From assembly GCF_000285535.1 (NCBI RefSeq), contig NZ_HE610986.1, positions 275,760 to 339,759 of the forward strand: 64,000 nucleotides of DNA, read 5' to 3'. Under the pieces are notes generated by a model, which saw only the letters and a program-made list of their open reading frames with translations, ran no database searches and was not told where the DNA came from. Shown one piece after another: positions 9,725-17,650 of this stretch. Each line of letters begins with the position of its first letter. Within the stretch, counting starts at the first letter, position 1. Position numbers and translations under genes: made by a program. This DNA is from Bacillus timonensis (GTDB lineage Bacteria > Bacillota > Bacilli > Bacillales > Bacillaceae_L).

Positions 9725-10783
9725 TCATTGTTTTTTTGTTTTTAATAACCAAATAAAAAAGGGACCACCGATTAATGCGGTTAAAATTCCAATAGGAAGC
9801 TCTTCTGGCGCAATGATCATTCTTGCAGCAACATCGGCCCATACGACAAAAATTCCACCCAGTAATGCACTTATAGGAAGAACTCGTTTATGGTCCGAAC
9901 CAACGAGAAGTCGTGTGATATGTGGAACCATTAATCCGATAAACCCAATTGTGCCACTAACCGCGATTGTGACACCTGCTAGAAGTGAAGCAACGAGGAT
10001 TAACATGTTATGCAATCTACGGACATTAAAGCCCAATGTCCCCGCAGTTTCATCGCCAAAAAGCAAGGCATTCAGAGCACGATATTGACTCATTAATGCA
10101 ATCATACAAATGATAGCCACAATAAGTGGAAGAGTTAAATAGCCCCATTTTGCTCCCGCCAAGCTTCCTGACATCCAAAAAGTGGCATTATGTAATCCCA
10201 ACGCATTCGGAGCACTTAATGTGATAAACCTAGTGAGGGCATCCATCATCATTGCAAGCGCAACACCTGAAAGTAATAGATGAGTGACATTAATTCTTCC
10301 GTTAACCCTTGAAAGAATATAGACTAAAATAATGGTCACAGCCGCTCCAAGAAAAGCGCTGATGGAAAGAGAGTATGTCCCAAAAATTGAAAAGACACCA
10401 AATAACATTCCTAATGTTGCCGTTGCGGACGCACCTGATGAGACACCGAGAATGAACGGATCTGCCAAGTGGTTTCGAACCAATGCCTGCATGACAACAC
10501 CTGTTATCGCTAAGGAAGCACCAACAATGATCCCTAATAACACCCTAGGTAGGCGCAAGCCCCAAACAACATTAACCTCAATCTGTGTCCAGTTATGTTC
10601 AATCGTAAGAAATGGAAGTTTTGCGAGTAGGATTTTGATAACTGTTAACGGATGAACAGAGACAGGCCCGATGCCAATTGCCAATAGGATGGACAAAATG
10701 CTTACCATAAGCAGAAGCAATGTGATAACCTTCATATTCGGTTCGTCTTGATTAAAAATTTTTCGAATCGAATTCCTGATCAT
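9725..10783 (-). CDS. FecCD-family ABC transporter permease
   Basis: 352-residue polytopic permease of the FecCD/BtuC family with about ten transmembrane segments. Family motifs include GLRLPRVLLGIIVGASLAI near the N-terminus and the cytoplasmic coupling region GTIGFIGLMVPH. It would form a homodimer with two copies of the ATPase. It is the first gene of the three-gene importer. The ATG (AAAGGATTAGG upstream) lies only 16 bases beyond the end of the prfC terminator hairpin, so its promoter must overlap the prfC end or transcription relies on read-through. Confidence 0.92.
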   Translation of the reverse strand: MIRNSIRKIFNQDEPNMKVITLLLLMVSILSILLAIGIGPVSVHPLTVIKILLAKLPFLTIEHNWTQIEVNVVWGLRLPRVLLGIIVGASLAITGVVMQALVRNHLADPFILGVSSGASATATLGMLFGVFSIFGTYSLSISAFLGAAVTIILVYILSRVNGRINVTHLLLSGVALAMMMDALTRFITLSAPNALGLHNATFWMSGSLAGAKWGYLTLPLIVAIICMIALMSQYRALNALLFGDETAGTLGFNVRRLHNMLILVASLLAGVTIAVSGTIGFIGLMVPHITRLLVGSDHKRVLPISALLGGIFVVWADVAARMIIAPEELPIGILTALIGGPFFIWLLKTKKQ

Positions 10784-10798
10784 ACCTAATCCTTTCTA

Positions 10799-10835
10799 CA
10801 AAAACACGAACGCCCAGATACGTGTTCTGAGCGTT
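10799..10835 (-). terminator. Terminator after prfC
   Basis: On the minus strand AACGCTCAGA pairs with TCTGGGCGTT, followed by CGTGTTTTT. It begins 6 bases past the prfC stop and ends about 16 bases before the permease ATG. Confidence 0.75.
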
Positions 10836-10840
10836 TTGTT

Positions 10841-12424
10841 TTACACACTTTTATAGTCATTGCTTTCATATAAATCGATAAGTTCGATATCTTTATGCTT
10901 ATCTTGGAAATAACGATACGTAAAGTCATTTTCAAATAATACAACAAAACGGTCATTACGGTCACGAACAAGTAGACTTCTTGAATCAAATTGACGTGTA
11001 TCCACATCCTTGTTTGCAATCCATCTTGGGATACGACTTCCAAGTGACGTGAACTCGACAGTAACATTATACTCTGCCTCTAATCGGTATTCAAACACAT
11101 CATATTGAAGCTGACCAACCGCCCCAAGAATGAAATCATCATTGGTTTCCTGTCTGAATAATTGAATCGCACCCTCTTGGACGAGTTGCTCAATCCCTTT
11201 TCTAAATTGCTTCGCCTTCATAACGTTCTTAACGCGAACTTTACGATACATTTCAGGTGGGAACACTGGAAGCTCCTGATAATGCATATCTGCTTTACCT
11301 GCCGTTAATGTATCACCAATTTGGTACACGTTCGGGTCATAAATCCCAATTATATCACCTGGATAAGCCTCATCAACTGTTTCGCGGCTTGCTGCCATAA
11401 ATTGCTGGGTCTGATTCAATTTTATTGATTTACCTGTACGAGTGATAGTAACACTCATTCCACGCTCAAACTTTCCAGAGCAGACACGTAGGAACGCAAT
11501 TCGGTCACGATGTTTCGTATTCATGTTTGCTTGGATTTTAAAAATATAGCCTGAGAATGTTTCATCTTCTGGTGGAATTAAGCCAACATTTGTTTTACGA
11601 GGCTTCGGTTCTGAAGCAAATCGTAAAAATGTGGTAAAAAAGGTTTCCACTCCAAAGTTAGCGAGCGCACTCCCGAAGAACACAGGTGTAAGTTCACCAT
11701 TTACTACACGCTCCACATCAAAATCGTTTCCGGCCTCGTCTAGTAAAAGTAATTCATCTTGTGTACTGTCATAAACAGGGGTATCTGTAATTGCTGGATG
11801 TTTTCCATCCTCTAATTCCTGTAATGGAATAATTTTTTCATCTTCGTTTCCGGTAAAATGAACAAATTGATTGTTATATCGATCAACAATACCTAAAAAA
11901 CGTTTCCCCATTCCGACAGGCCAATTCATTGGATATGACTCGATTCCAAGGACTTCTTCGATTTCGGCTAAAAGATCTAATGGATCCTTACCTTCACGGT
12001 CAAGCTTATTAATGAATGTAAAAATCGGGATTCCTCTCATTCGACAAACCTTAAACAACTTAATCGTTTGCGGCTCAACACCCTTTGTGGAGTCGATTAT
12101 CATTACAACACTGTCCACAGCTGTTAACGTACGATAGGTGTCCTCACTGAAATCCTCGTGTCCTGGTGTATCAAGAATATTGACATAGTAGTCCTCATAA
12201 GGAAAACTCATGACACTTGATGTAACCGAAATTCCACGTTGCTTTTCAATCTCCATCCAGTCTGATGCAGCAAATTTCCCTGTTTTTTTTCCTTTTACCG
12301 TACCTGTTTCACGAATTACATTTCCAAAATATAATAATTTCTCAGTCATCGTCGTTTTACCGGCATCCGGGTGAGAAATGATGGCAAATGTTCTTCGTTT
12401 TTGAACTTCATCTATATAGCTCAT
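10841..12424 (-). CDS. prfC: Peptide chain release factor 3 (RF3)
   Basis: 527-residue translational GTPase that removes RF1/RF2 from the ribosome after peptide release. G1 is HPDAGKTT near residue 18, G3 is DTPGHEDF and G4 is NKLD. The length and the [14 protein letters not shown] segment are typical of RF3 rather than EF-G. The ATG has GGAAGGA 9 bases upstream. The minus-strand promoter region at 12430-12490 is AT-rich, with TTGTAG and TATGAT at plausible spacing. A terminator separates prfC from the importer genes downstream. Confidence 0.95.
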   Translation of the reverse strand: MSYIDEVQKRRTFAIISHPDAGKTTMTEKLLYFGNVIRETGTVKGKKTGKFAASDWMEIEKQRGISVTSSVMSFPYEDYYVNILDTPGHEDFSEDTYRTLTAVDSVVMIIDSTKGVEPQTIKLFKVCRMRGIPIFTFINKLDREGKDPLDLLAEIEEVLGIESYPMNWPVGMGKRFLGIVDRYNNQFVHFTGNEDEKIIPLQELEDGKHPAITDTPVYDSTQDELLLLDEAGNDFDVERVVNGELTPVFFGSALANFGVETFFTTFLRFASEPKPRKTNVGLIPPEDETFSGYIFKIQANMNTKHRDRIAFLRVCSGKFERGMSVTITRTGKSIKLNQTQQFMAASRETVDEAYPGDIIGIYDPNVYQIGDTLTAGKADMHYQELPVFPPEMYRKVRVKNVMKAKQFRKGIEQLVQEGAIQLFRQETNDDFILGAVGQLQYDVFEYRLEAEYNVTVEFTSLGSRIPRWIANKDVDTRQFDSRSLLVRDRNDRFVVLFENDFTYRYFQDKHKDIELIDLYESNDYKSV

Positions 12425-12543
12425 GCAAATTATCCTTCCGTTATCACAGTTTCTATCTAAAAAAATATATCATATTAAAAAAAGAACTACAACGTGAATT
12501 GATTCCAATTTCGCAACGGATTTTTTTGAAAAAAGGGGAAATC

Positions 12544-12586
12544 TGTGATACAAATCACAGCCTCGCATGTAGGTGCACACTATACT
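12544..12586 (+). promoter_or_regulatory. Class II Fnr-dependent promoter
   Basis: TGTGATACAAATCACA at 12544-12559 is a perfect TGTGA-N6-TCACA Fnr site. A -10 TATACT follows at 12581-12586 with no good -35. A transcription start near 12593 puts the site centre at -41.5, the classical position for Fnr activation. In Bacillus, Fnr activates this arrangement under oxygen limitation. The promoter drives the 36-residue ORF at 12626. Confidence 0.8.
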
Positions 12587-12625
12587 AAATGTAGAAATAG
12601 AAAATCAATAACGAGGTGAAGGTAC

Positions 12626-12736
12626 ATGTTTGCAGCATATTTTATAGTTTTCAGTCTTGTTTTGATTTGCGTAGGTTTTACAGTACAAATAATGAACGGT
12701 GTTAAAGAAATAGATCGTAAATCACTAAACAAATAG
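12626..12736 (+). CDS. 36-residue single-pass membrane peptide, Fnr-controlled
   Basis: Micro-ORF MFAAYFIVFSLVLICVGFTV followed by QIMNGVKEIDRKSLNK. The ATG has GAGGTGAAGG upstream. One transmembrane helix (about residues 3-23) is followed by a charged cytosolic tail. It is bounded by a perfect Fnr promoter and a strong terminator 15 bases past the stop, so it is a self-contained anaerobically induced unit. Size and layout resemble small accessory subunits of respiratory oxidases or dehydrogenases, but I do not recognise the sequence. Confidence 0.7.
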   Translation: MFAAYFIVFSLVLICVGFTVQIMNGVKEIDRKSLNK

Positions 12737-12751
12737 AATAGAAAAAGAAAA

Positions 12752-12788
12752 GGGGAGAACTAGTTTTCACTAGACTCTCCCATTTTTT
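12752..12788. terminator. Bidirectional terminator between the micro-ORF and the riboswitch
   Basis: GGGAGAACTAGT pairs with ACTAGACTCTCCC across a TTTTC loop. ATTTTTT follows on the plus strand and CTTTTCTTTTT on the minus strand, so it can end both the Fnr-driven transcript and the RNA coming through the c-di-GMP aptamer. Confidence 0.88.
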
Positions 12789-12816
12789 CGTCATCAAATA
12801 AAGGTACCCTTCCATT

Positions 12817-12902
12817 CTATAGCAACCCGGCCACCTTAGAGAATCCTCCTTAGGCCCGTGGCTTTGCGTCATTGTCTTTCAACAATTTTGCCTTTTGTAT
12901 AG
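12817..12902 (-). promoter_or_regulatory. Cyclic di-GMP-I (GEMM) riboswitch aptamer
   Basis: On the minus strand the GEMM-I hallmarks occur in order: AAAAGGCAAA; a P1b hairpin ATTGTT-GAAA-GACAAT with a GAAA tetraloop; GACGCAAAGCCACGGGCCTA with AGG; and GTGGCCGGGTTGC. The closing stem CTATA/TATAG is intact. This class binds cyclic di-GMP. It starts 26 bases after the stop of the Myb/SANT-type gene, and a bidirectional terminator lies 29 bases beyond it. No ORF follows on this strand before prfC. It may control termination of the upstream gene's transcript or of an RNA antisense to the Fnr-driven micro-ORF. Confidence 0.9.
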
Positions 12903-12927
12903 TTTGGCTTTTATCTATGATGGTTTT

Positions 12928-13497
12928 TTATTTTGCGGCTTTACTCATACGTTGATATTTTCGTTGAATGCTAATCGGGCTACGATTTAGTCTTTTTCCA
13001 ATGTCGGAAAAGGTTGTACCAGTTGCCACAAGCTCAATCATCGAGTGAATTTCAACAGTTGTCCATGCTCGATAATTAACCCTTTTTTGCTTAGAGCGTT
13101 CCCCTTCTACCCAACTTGGCTCAGGGACGATTGCATTTTTCTCGATTTTTGAAAAGTCAATTCTGTCTTTATTACACCTTGCCCATTCCCAAAAATCCTC
13201 AGGTTTAATAAAATAAAATTTTCGTGTATTTCGTGTTGCCTTTTTAGTGTACTTTAATCCATGGTTATCAATCCAAAGCTTTACAGATTTCGGATCAATT
13301 TTTAATAGAGTTGCCAATTCATGCATCGTCAACTGGCCAGTGAAGGATTTCGTATTTGAAATCCCTAATCTTTTAATCTTCAACTCTACCGCTGTTTCGG
13401 TTCTATGTAGCTGATTAGCAATAGTAGAGATTTTCATACGACCAACATTATCCTTCAAAAACTCTATTTCCTCATACGTCCATGTTCTTCTTTTCAA
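12928..13497 (-). CDS. Myb/SANT-like helix-turn-helix DNA-binding protein
   Basis: 189 residues with two tryptophan-rich Myb/SANT-like units: RRTWTYEEIEFLKDNVGRM at the N-terminus and YRAWTTVEIHSMIELVATG near residue 145. Between them is a MerR/excisionase-like helix-turn-helix (MHELATLLKIDPKSVKLWI). This suggests a transcription factor or DNA-packaging-type protein of the Bacillus RsfA/phage-like class; the target is unknown. The gene stands alone, its ATG follows AAAAGGGGATTTTTG, and its 3-prime UTR holds a c-di-GMP riboswitch, an unusual context for a regulator. Confidence 0.7.
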   Translation of the reverse strand: MKRRTWTYEEIEFLKDNVGRMKISTIANQLHRTETAVELKIKRLGISNTKSFTGQLTMHELATLLKIDPKSVKLWIDNHGLKYTKKATRNTRKFYFIKPEDFWEWARCNKDRIDFSKIEKNAIVPEPSWVEGERSKQKRVNYRAWTTVEIHSMIELVATGTTFSDIGKRLNRSPISIQRKYQRMSKAAK

Positions 13498-13628
13498 ATC
13501 AAAAATCCCCTTTTCATTCTTAATCGTACTAAGAATGAAAGGCCTTTTGATGACATACTAATCATATCATACTATTGTACTAAAAAAACACCGGTATTTT
13601 TAATTTTGCAAGAATTGTCAAGTGCTTT

Positions 13629-14084
13629 TTATACTTTTCTAGTTTGAAGGTATGTATGTAGCACATTTGGAATAAGTGGATTTATGTTTTCTGGAAGTTG
13701 ATATAGACCAAAAAATTGTGCATCCAGACCTTCTTCTTTGTTCACTTCAAGTTCTCCCCCAAGAATCTCTTTTGTGACATAGGCAATTGTGATTGGATAA
13801 AATTCATCACCATTTGGTAGCGTAACGAAGTGCTCTTTACCAGAAAATACACCTACCAGTTCCAACTTTCCAATTTGAAGCCCTGTTTCCTCTAGTACTT
13901 CTCTCCTACCAGCATCTTCAGTCGATTCCCCTAACTCTAAAAATCCACCTGGAACACCCCAAACTCCATTCAACCGTTGCTGAAGCAGGATCTCGCCTTT
14001 TTGATTCAGAACTCCAACTGCCGTACCAACTAAATTAAGTGGACGGCTACCAACAATTTTTCTTAAATCCTCAATATAGCCCAT
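13629..14084 (-). CDS. Nudix hydrolase (151 residues)
   Basis: Single-domain Nudix hydrolase. The box runs GGFLELGESTEDAGRREVLE then ETGL, preceded by a typical WGVPGG strand. The N-terminus YIEDLRKIVGSRPLNLVG is shared with the Nudix protein at 62412, so the two are paralogues of the group often annotated ADP-ribose/NADH-type; the real substrate is unknown. The ATG has AGGAGGG 7 bases upstream. It overlaps no neighbour, but the small membrane protein stop-to-start spacing (12 bases) suggests cotranscription with the gene ending at 14097. Confidence 0.88.
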   Translation of the reverse strand: MGYIEDLRKIVGSRPLNLVGTAVGVLNQKGEILLQQRLNGVWGVPGGFLELGESTEDAGRREVLEETGLQIGKLELVGVFSGKEHFVTLPNGDEFYPITIAYVTKEILGGELEVNKEEGLDAQFFGLYQLPENINPLIPNVLHTYLQTRKV

Positions 14085-14096
14085 TATAAAACCCTC

Positions 14097-14381
14097 CTAT
14101 CTTTTAATCTCTGAAAATAGATAGATAATGAGTCCAATTAGTGCAACCCCAATCGATAAATTCCCATAAAGCTCAACTCTTTCTGGATTGATGAAAAAAA
14201 CATCTAAGTACTGAACTGAATCCCCGCCTGAGTAGTAGTTATTATTGTGGAGTGCTAATGCATTTAGAGTCCCAAGAAGCATCAGTGACACACCCGCTTG
14301 TTTGGCATAATTCTTATGTTTGTTTTTACAAATTCCAATCACAATAAAAAGAAGAAATACACATATGATTGTAAATTTCAT
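14097..14381 (-). CDS. Small membrane protein, unknown function
   Basis: 94 residues with an N-terminal helix (about 2-18), a second hydrophobic stretch (28-45) and a third near the C-terminus (70-89). A polar loop rich in Asn and Tyr (HNNNYYSGGD) lies between. No family is recognised. Its stop is 12 bases before the Nudix ATG, so the two probably share a transcript. The upstream region holds the TGTCG array and a bidirectional terminator. Confidence 0.6.
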   Translation of the reverse strand: MKFTIICVFLLFIVIGICKNKHKNYAKQAGVSLMLLGTLNALALHNNNYYSGGDSVQYLDVFFINPERVELYGNLSIGVALIGLIIYLFSEIKR

Positions 14382-14472
14382 ATTTCACCCATTTTTTAAA
14401 TGTTTTATTTATGGAAATATTAACATATTTTGAAATTAAAAGAAATTTGAAATTTCCCGTTTTTTAAGATTC

Positions 14473-14576
14473 TGTCGTTATATTAGACATGTCGTCAATA
14501 CATTTAAATTGCTGTCATGAACAAAAACTTGCTGTCGTTTCCCGGGAAATGTTGTCGGCGATAGAAAAATTTGTCG
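14473..14576 (+). repeat. Array of six TGTCG pentamers at about 20-bp spacing
   Basis: TGTCG occurs at 14473, 14490, 14533, 14553 and 14572, and TGTCA at 14513, all in the same orientation with steps of 17-23 bases. About 20-bp phasing of a TGTCG core is the pattern of TnsB/TniA-type transposase binding sites at the ends of Tn7-, Tn552- and CAST-like elements. No partner end or transposase is visible, so this is either a relic or another kind of operator array. Confidence 0.45.
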
Positions 14577-14592
14577 GAAGTATTTCCAACAT

Positions 14593-14628
14593 AAAAGGAC
14601 TCAAACTATATTTGGTTTGAGTCCTTTT
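14593..14628. terminator. Terminator after the HtrA-type protease gene
   Basis: AAAAGGACTCAAAC pairs with GTTTGAGTCCTTTT (14-bp perfect stem, 8-base loop). Both sides are A/T-flanked, so it works in both directions. It lies 8 bases past the protease stop. Confidence 0.88.
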
Positions 14629-14635
14629 ATGTTGA

Positions 14636-16033
14636 TTATTCAATTCCTGTATTATTGCTGGTTAAGGTTAGTTTTGCAGTTTGGAGCTTGTCACCGCGAT
14701 AGAAGGTTAATTCGATTTCATCGCCTATTTTTACCTTTGAATATAAATATTTACGAAGGTCCATTGAGCTTTTAACCTCTGTGTCATTGATTTTCACGAT
14801 GACATCGGTCATTTTCAAGCCAGCTTTTTCTGCTGCGGAGTTTTGTGCAACACTTGTAACGATAACTCCTTCTTTTATATCTTCAGGAAGGTCGGCGTAA
14901 TACATTCTTGGAATTTCCGCTAGATCCGCTAAGCCAATCCCGATAAATGGACGTTCAATTTTTCCATTTTCAATCAAACTGTTAATAATCGGCACAACAT
15001 CATTACTAGGAATGGCAAATCCTAATCCTTCCACACCGCTATTTGCAATTTTTAAGCTGTTAATACCAATGACTTGCCCTTGCGAATTTAGTAAAGCTCC
15101 ACCACTATTACCAGGGTTAATGGCAGCATCGGTTTGGATTACGTTTAATTCCCAGCTACCGGCAGAGGTATCAACAGAAATGCTACGATCCTTTGCACTT
15201 ACAATACCTGAGGTTACTGTTCTTGACAAATCTAATCCAAGCGGGTTCCCAATCGCAAATACCTGATCACCAGGTCTTAGTGACTCAGAATCACCAAATT
15301 GAAGAACTGCCTCTACGTTTTTAGAATCTATTTCTAAAACAGCTAAATCTGTTAACGGGTCTGTTCCAATTAACTTAGCCATTGTTTTTTCGCCATTATA
15401 TAGTGAGATTTCCACTTCATTTGCATTTTCAATTACGTGGTTATTTGTAACGATATACGCTTTATCGCCATCTTTTTGAAAAATAACCCCAGAACCTGTT
15501 CCACTTGGGACACTTTGTGAACTGCTTCTGTTAAAAGGATTTTGCTGTGCTTGCATGCTTGTAATTCCAACAATTCCTTTTGATGCATCTTCCACCATAT
15601 CTGCAACAGATGACGTTGAGTCGTTTACTGCAGTAGGTTGGATTTTTACAGGTCCAGATGCTTCAATCACTTCTGATTGCCCCTCATTAGCAGGTGCACT
15701 GGAATTGAAATACCCTTGTAATCCGTCAATATGTGGTGCAACTCCCAGGGTTAATGCCGAACCAAGGACACCCGCTGACACCATACCTAGAAAACCTTTC
15801 ATTTTTCCTTTTGATTTCTTTTCTTTTGGATTTGATGAGCGAAGTGTCGATTCATTACTGACTGCAGATTGCTGAATCGTATCTTCTTCAACTATCTCGG
15901 ATGGCACTTGCTCTTCCTCTCGCTCAAGTTTCATTTCTTCCTGTTCGGAATGAATTTCCTTAGTGTTTTCTTCTAGGTTGCTGGACTGCTCATCTGTATG
16001 ATTAAATTCATCAAAACGTTTTTCGTTTTCCAT
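14636..16033 (-). CDS. htrB: Membrane-anchored HtrA/DegP-type serine protease
   Basis: 465 residues, S1C family quality-control protease acting outside the membrane. An acidic cytosolic N-terminus (1-75) leads to one transmembrane helix (about 80-100), then the trypsin-like domain with the catalytic triad His199 (TNNHVIENA), Asp229 (PLTDLAVLE) and Ser310 (NPGNSGGAL). A C-terminal PDZ domain follows (GVIVTSVAQNSAAEKAGL). The start at 16033 has AAGGAGG upstream; the frame extends to 16090 without a better site. B. subtilis has HtrA, HtrB and YyxA of this design, so the paralogue name is tentative. Terminators bound it on the downstream side. Confidence 0.85.
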   Translation of the reverse strand: MENEKRFDEFNHTDEQSSNLEENTKEIHSEQEEMKLEREEEQVPSEIVEEDTIQQSAVSNESTLRSSNPKEKKSKGKMKGFLGMVSAGVLGSALTLGVAPHIDGLQGYFNSSAPANEGQSEVIEASGPVKIQPTAVNDSTSSVADMVEDASKGIVGITSMQAQQNPFNRSSSQSVPSGTGSGVIFQKDGDKAYIVTNNHVIENANEVEISLYNGEKTMAKLIGTDPLTDLAVLEIDSKNVEAVLQFGDSESLRPGDQVFAIGNPLGLDLSRTVTSGIVSAKDRSISVDTSAGSWELNVIQTDAAINPGNSGGALLNSQGQVIGINSLKIANSGVEGLGFAIPSNDVVPIINSLIENGKIERPFIGIGLADLAEIPRMYYADLPEDIKEGVIVTSVAQNSAAEKAGLKMTDVIVKINDTEVKSSMDLRKYLYSKVKIGDEIELTFYRGDKLQTAKLTLTSNNTGIE

Positions 16034-16125
16034 TATGAATTCCTCCTTGACTAACTCCTTGTATATATCATAGTCAAAAATTATGAACAAAATATTAACA
16101 AACCTTGAAAAGACATGGAATTTTA

Positions 16126-16173
16126 GAAAAGCGCAACCGCCTTGTTAACCCCCACTAGTGCTGGAACTAGGCA
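16126..16173 (-). repeat. Degenerate copy of a common Bacillaceae intergenic repeat
   Basis: AAAAGCGCAACCGCCTTGTT followed by AACCCCCACTAGTGCTGGAA resembles the widespread Bacillaceae repeat of the form AAGCGCCTTG...CCCCGAC...GCGCTGGA. Several positions have decayed. It lies between the protease start and the terminator of the sensor kinase gene. Recognition is from memory only. Confidence 0.4.
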
Positions 16174-16210
16174 TCAAAAATTACCTTCATATTGAAATCT
16201 ATTCTAGCTA

Positions 16211-16240
16211 CTAAAAATCCACCAGTAATTGTGGTGGATT
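16211..16240 (-). terminator. Terminator after yclK
   Basis: On the minus strand ATCCACC pairs with GGTGGAT, followed by TTTTTAG. It begins 5 bases past the kinase stop. Confidence 0.75.
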
Positions 16241-16243
16241 CAT

Positions 16244-17650
16244 TCAAACGGAATGCGGAATGCGGATTTCGAATTTCGTGCCTTTTCCTTTTTCACTTGT
16301 TACCTCAATTTTACCGTCATGAAGTTGGACAAGCTGTTTTACTATGGAAAGCCCTAGGCCAAATTGCCCGAATGGTGTTCCAGTTCGCGACACATCTGCC
16401 TTGTAAAAACGGTGCCAGATTTTCTCGATTTCTTCTGGGTCAATACCAATTCCTGTATCTTCAATTTCAATGATTGTTTCTTGTTCACCAGCTATTCCAC
16501 GAATCCAAATTGTGCCGTTTTCGGTAAACTGAATGCTGTTTTTTGTGATATTAATTAGTATTTGAATGAGACGATCGTAATCTGCTGTAATTGGTAACGA
16601 ATCTGGAACTTCAACGATGATTTGGTCGTTTTTTTCCTCTGCTTGTGGCTCAAGTGTATCTTGAACGATTTCAAGCACATCAAGTAGTTCAATTGTCTCT
16701 TTTTTTAGGGTCACTTGATTCGAGCGTATCTTTTCATAATCAAGATTTTCATTCACAAGCCGAATAAGACGCTTCGTTTCTTCGCTGACTAATTGAACAC
16801 CTTTTGCTTTTTCCTCGACAGGAATCAGGTCATTTTTCAACCCTTCAATTACACCACTAATGGTTGTCAAAGGTGTCCGCATTTCATGAGAGACATCCGC
16901 CATGAATTTTCGTCTCCTAGTTTCAAGATTCTCAATTTCCTCCATTGATTTCTGTAAACGCTGCGCCATTTTATTAAAATCCTTTGATAGCTCCCCAATT
17001 TCATCAAAATCAGATGAAGGCAATTTTACGGAATAGTCACCAGCAGAAATCATCGATGTTGCCAGCCTTAATCGCTTGATACGCTTCACATGGATTGTCG
17101 ACAAAATCCAACTCATTAAAAGTGCCACACCCAGTGCCAAAAACATTGTGTAAAACAAATATTGGTTAATATCATGTATCATTTCTTGTGTTCCGCTTAT
17201 CGGTGATGCAAGTAGAACTCCACCAACAAAGGTTTTACCAATCATATATGGCATTACAATAAACGTCACTTCCTGTTCGAAACGCTTATAATCCTGTTTG
17301 ACTGAAACGATATGCCCACTGCGAACCTTGTCCCATTCCTTCTTTTTTAATTCCACTTGCGGTACAAAACCACCGGCAGTATTAAGGCTTACACCATTTT
17401 CATCAAATACCATAAATAAAATGTTTCGCTCGCCTAGCATGTTTGAGTATTGACGAATCAATGAATCCACATTCGATGAACGACCGAGATCACTGATAAT
17501 GTTTTCACCATATGTAGTTAATTCTTCTACCTTTTCTTCAAAAACAAGGTTCCCAACATAATGCGCGAACACAATACTTAAAATAATAAATGCCACCACA
17601 ATCACACTTATGTGACTAACAAGCTGCTGAAACATGTACCGAAATTTCAT
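16244..17650 (-). CDS. yclK: Sensor histidine kinase, YclK-like
   Basis: 468-residue membrane kinase that would phosphorylate the response regulator encoded just upstream. Order: transmembrane helix 1 (about 13-34), extracellular sensor (35-160), helix 2 (163-184), HAMP (185-237), HisKA with the phospho-acceptor His255 in ADVSHEMRTP, and HATPase with N box NITKNS and G boxes DTGIGI and GLGLSI. It overlaps yclJ by 4 bases (ATGA), giving translational coupling. In B. subtilis yclJK responds to oxygen limitation through ResD; the signal sensed is unknown. Confidence 0.85.
   Translation of the reverse strand: MKFRYMFQQLVSHISVIVVAFIILSIVFAHYVGNLVFEEKVEELTTYGENIISDLGRSSNVDSLIRQYSNMLGERNILFMVFDENGVSLNTAGGFVPQVELKKKEWDKVRSGHIVSVKQDYKRFEQEVTFIVMPYMIGKTFVGGVLLASPISGTQEMIHDINQYLFYTMFLALGVALLMSWILSTIHVKRIKRLRLATSMISAGDYSVKLPSSDFDEIGELSKDFNKMAQRLQKSMEEIENLETRRRKFMADVSHEMRTPLTTISGVIEGLKNDLIPVEEKAKGVQLVSEETKRLIRLVNENLDYEKIRSNQVTLKKETIELLDVLEIVQDTLEPQAEEKNDQIIVEVPDSLPITADYDRLIQILINITKNSIQFTENGTIWIRGIAGEQETIIEIEDTGIGIDPEEIEKIWHRFYKADVSRTGTPFGQFGLGLSIVKQLVQLHDGKIEVTSEKGKGTKFEIRIPHSV

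Noticed and set aside
14473-14576. CRISPR array
   Set aside because: The repeated unit is only five bases with no longer repeat, and no cas genes are present.
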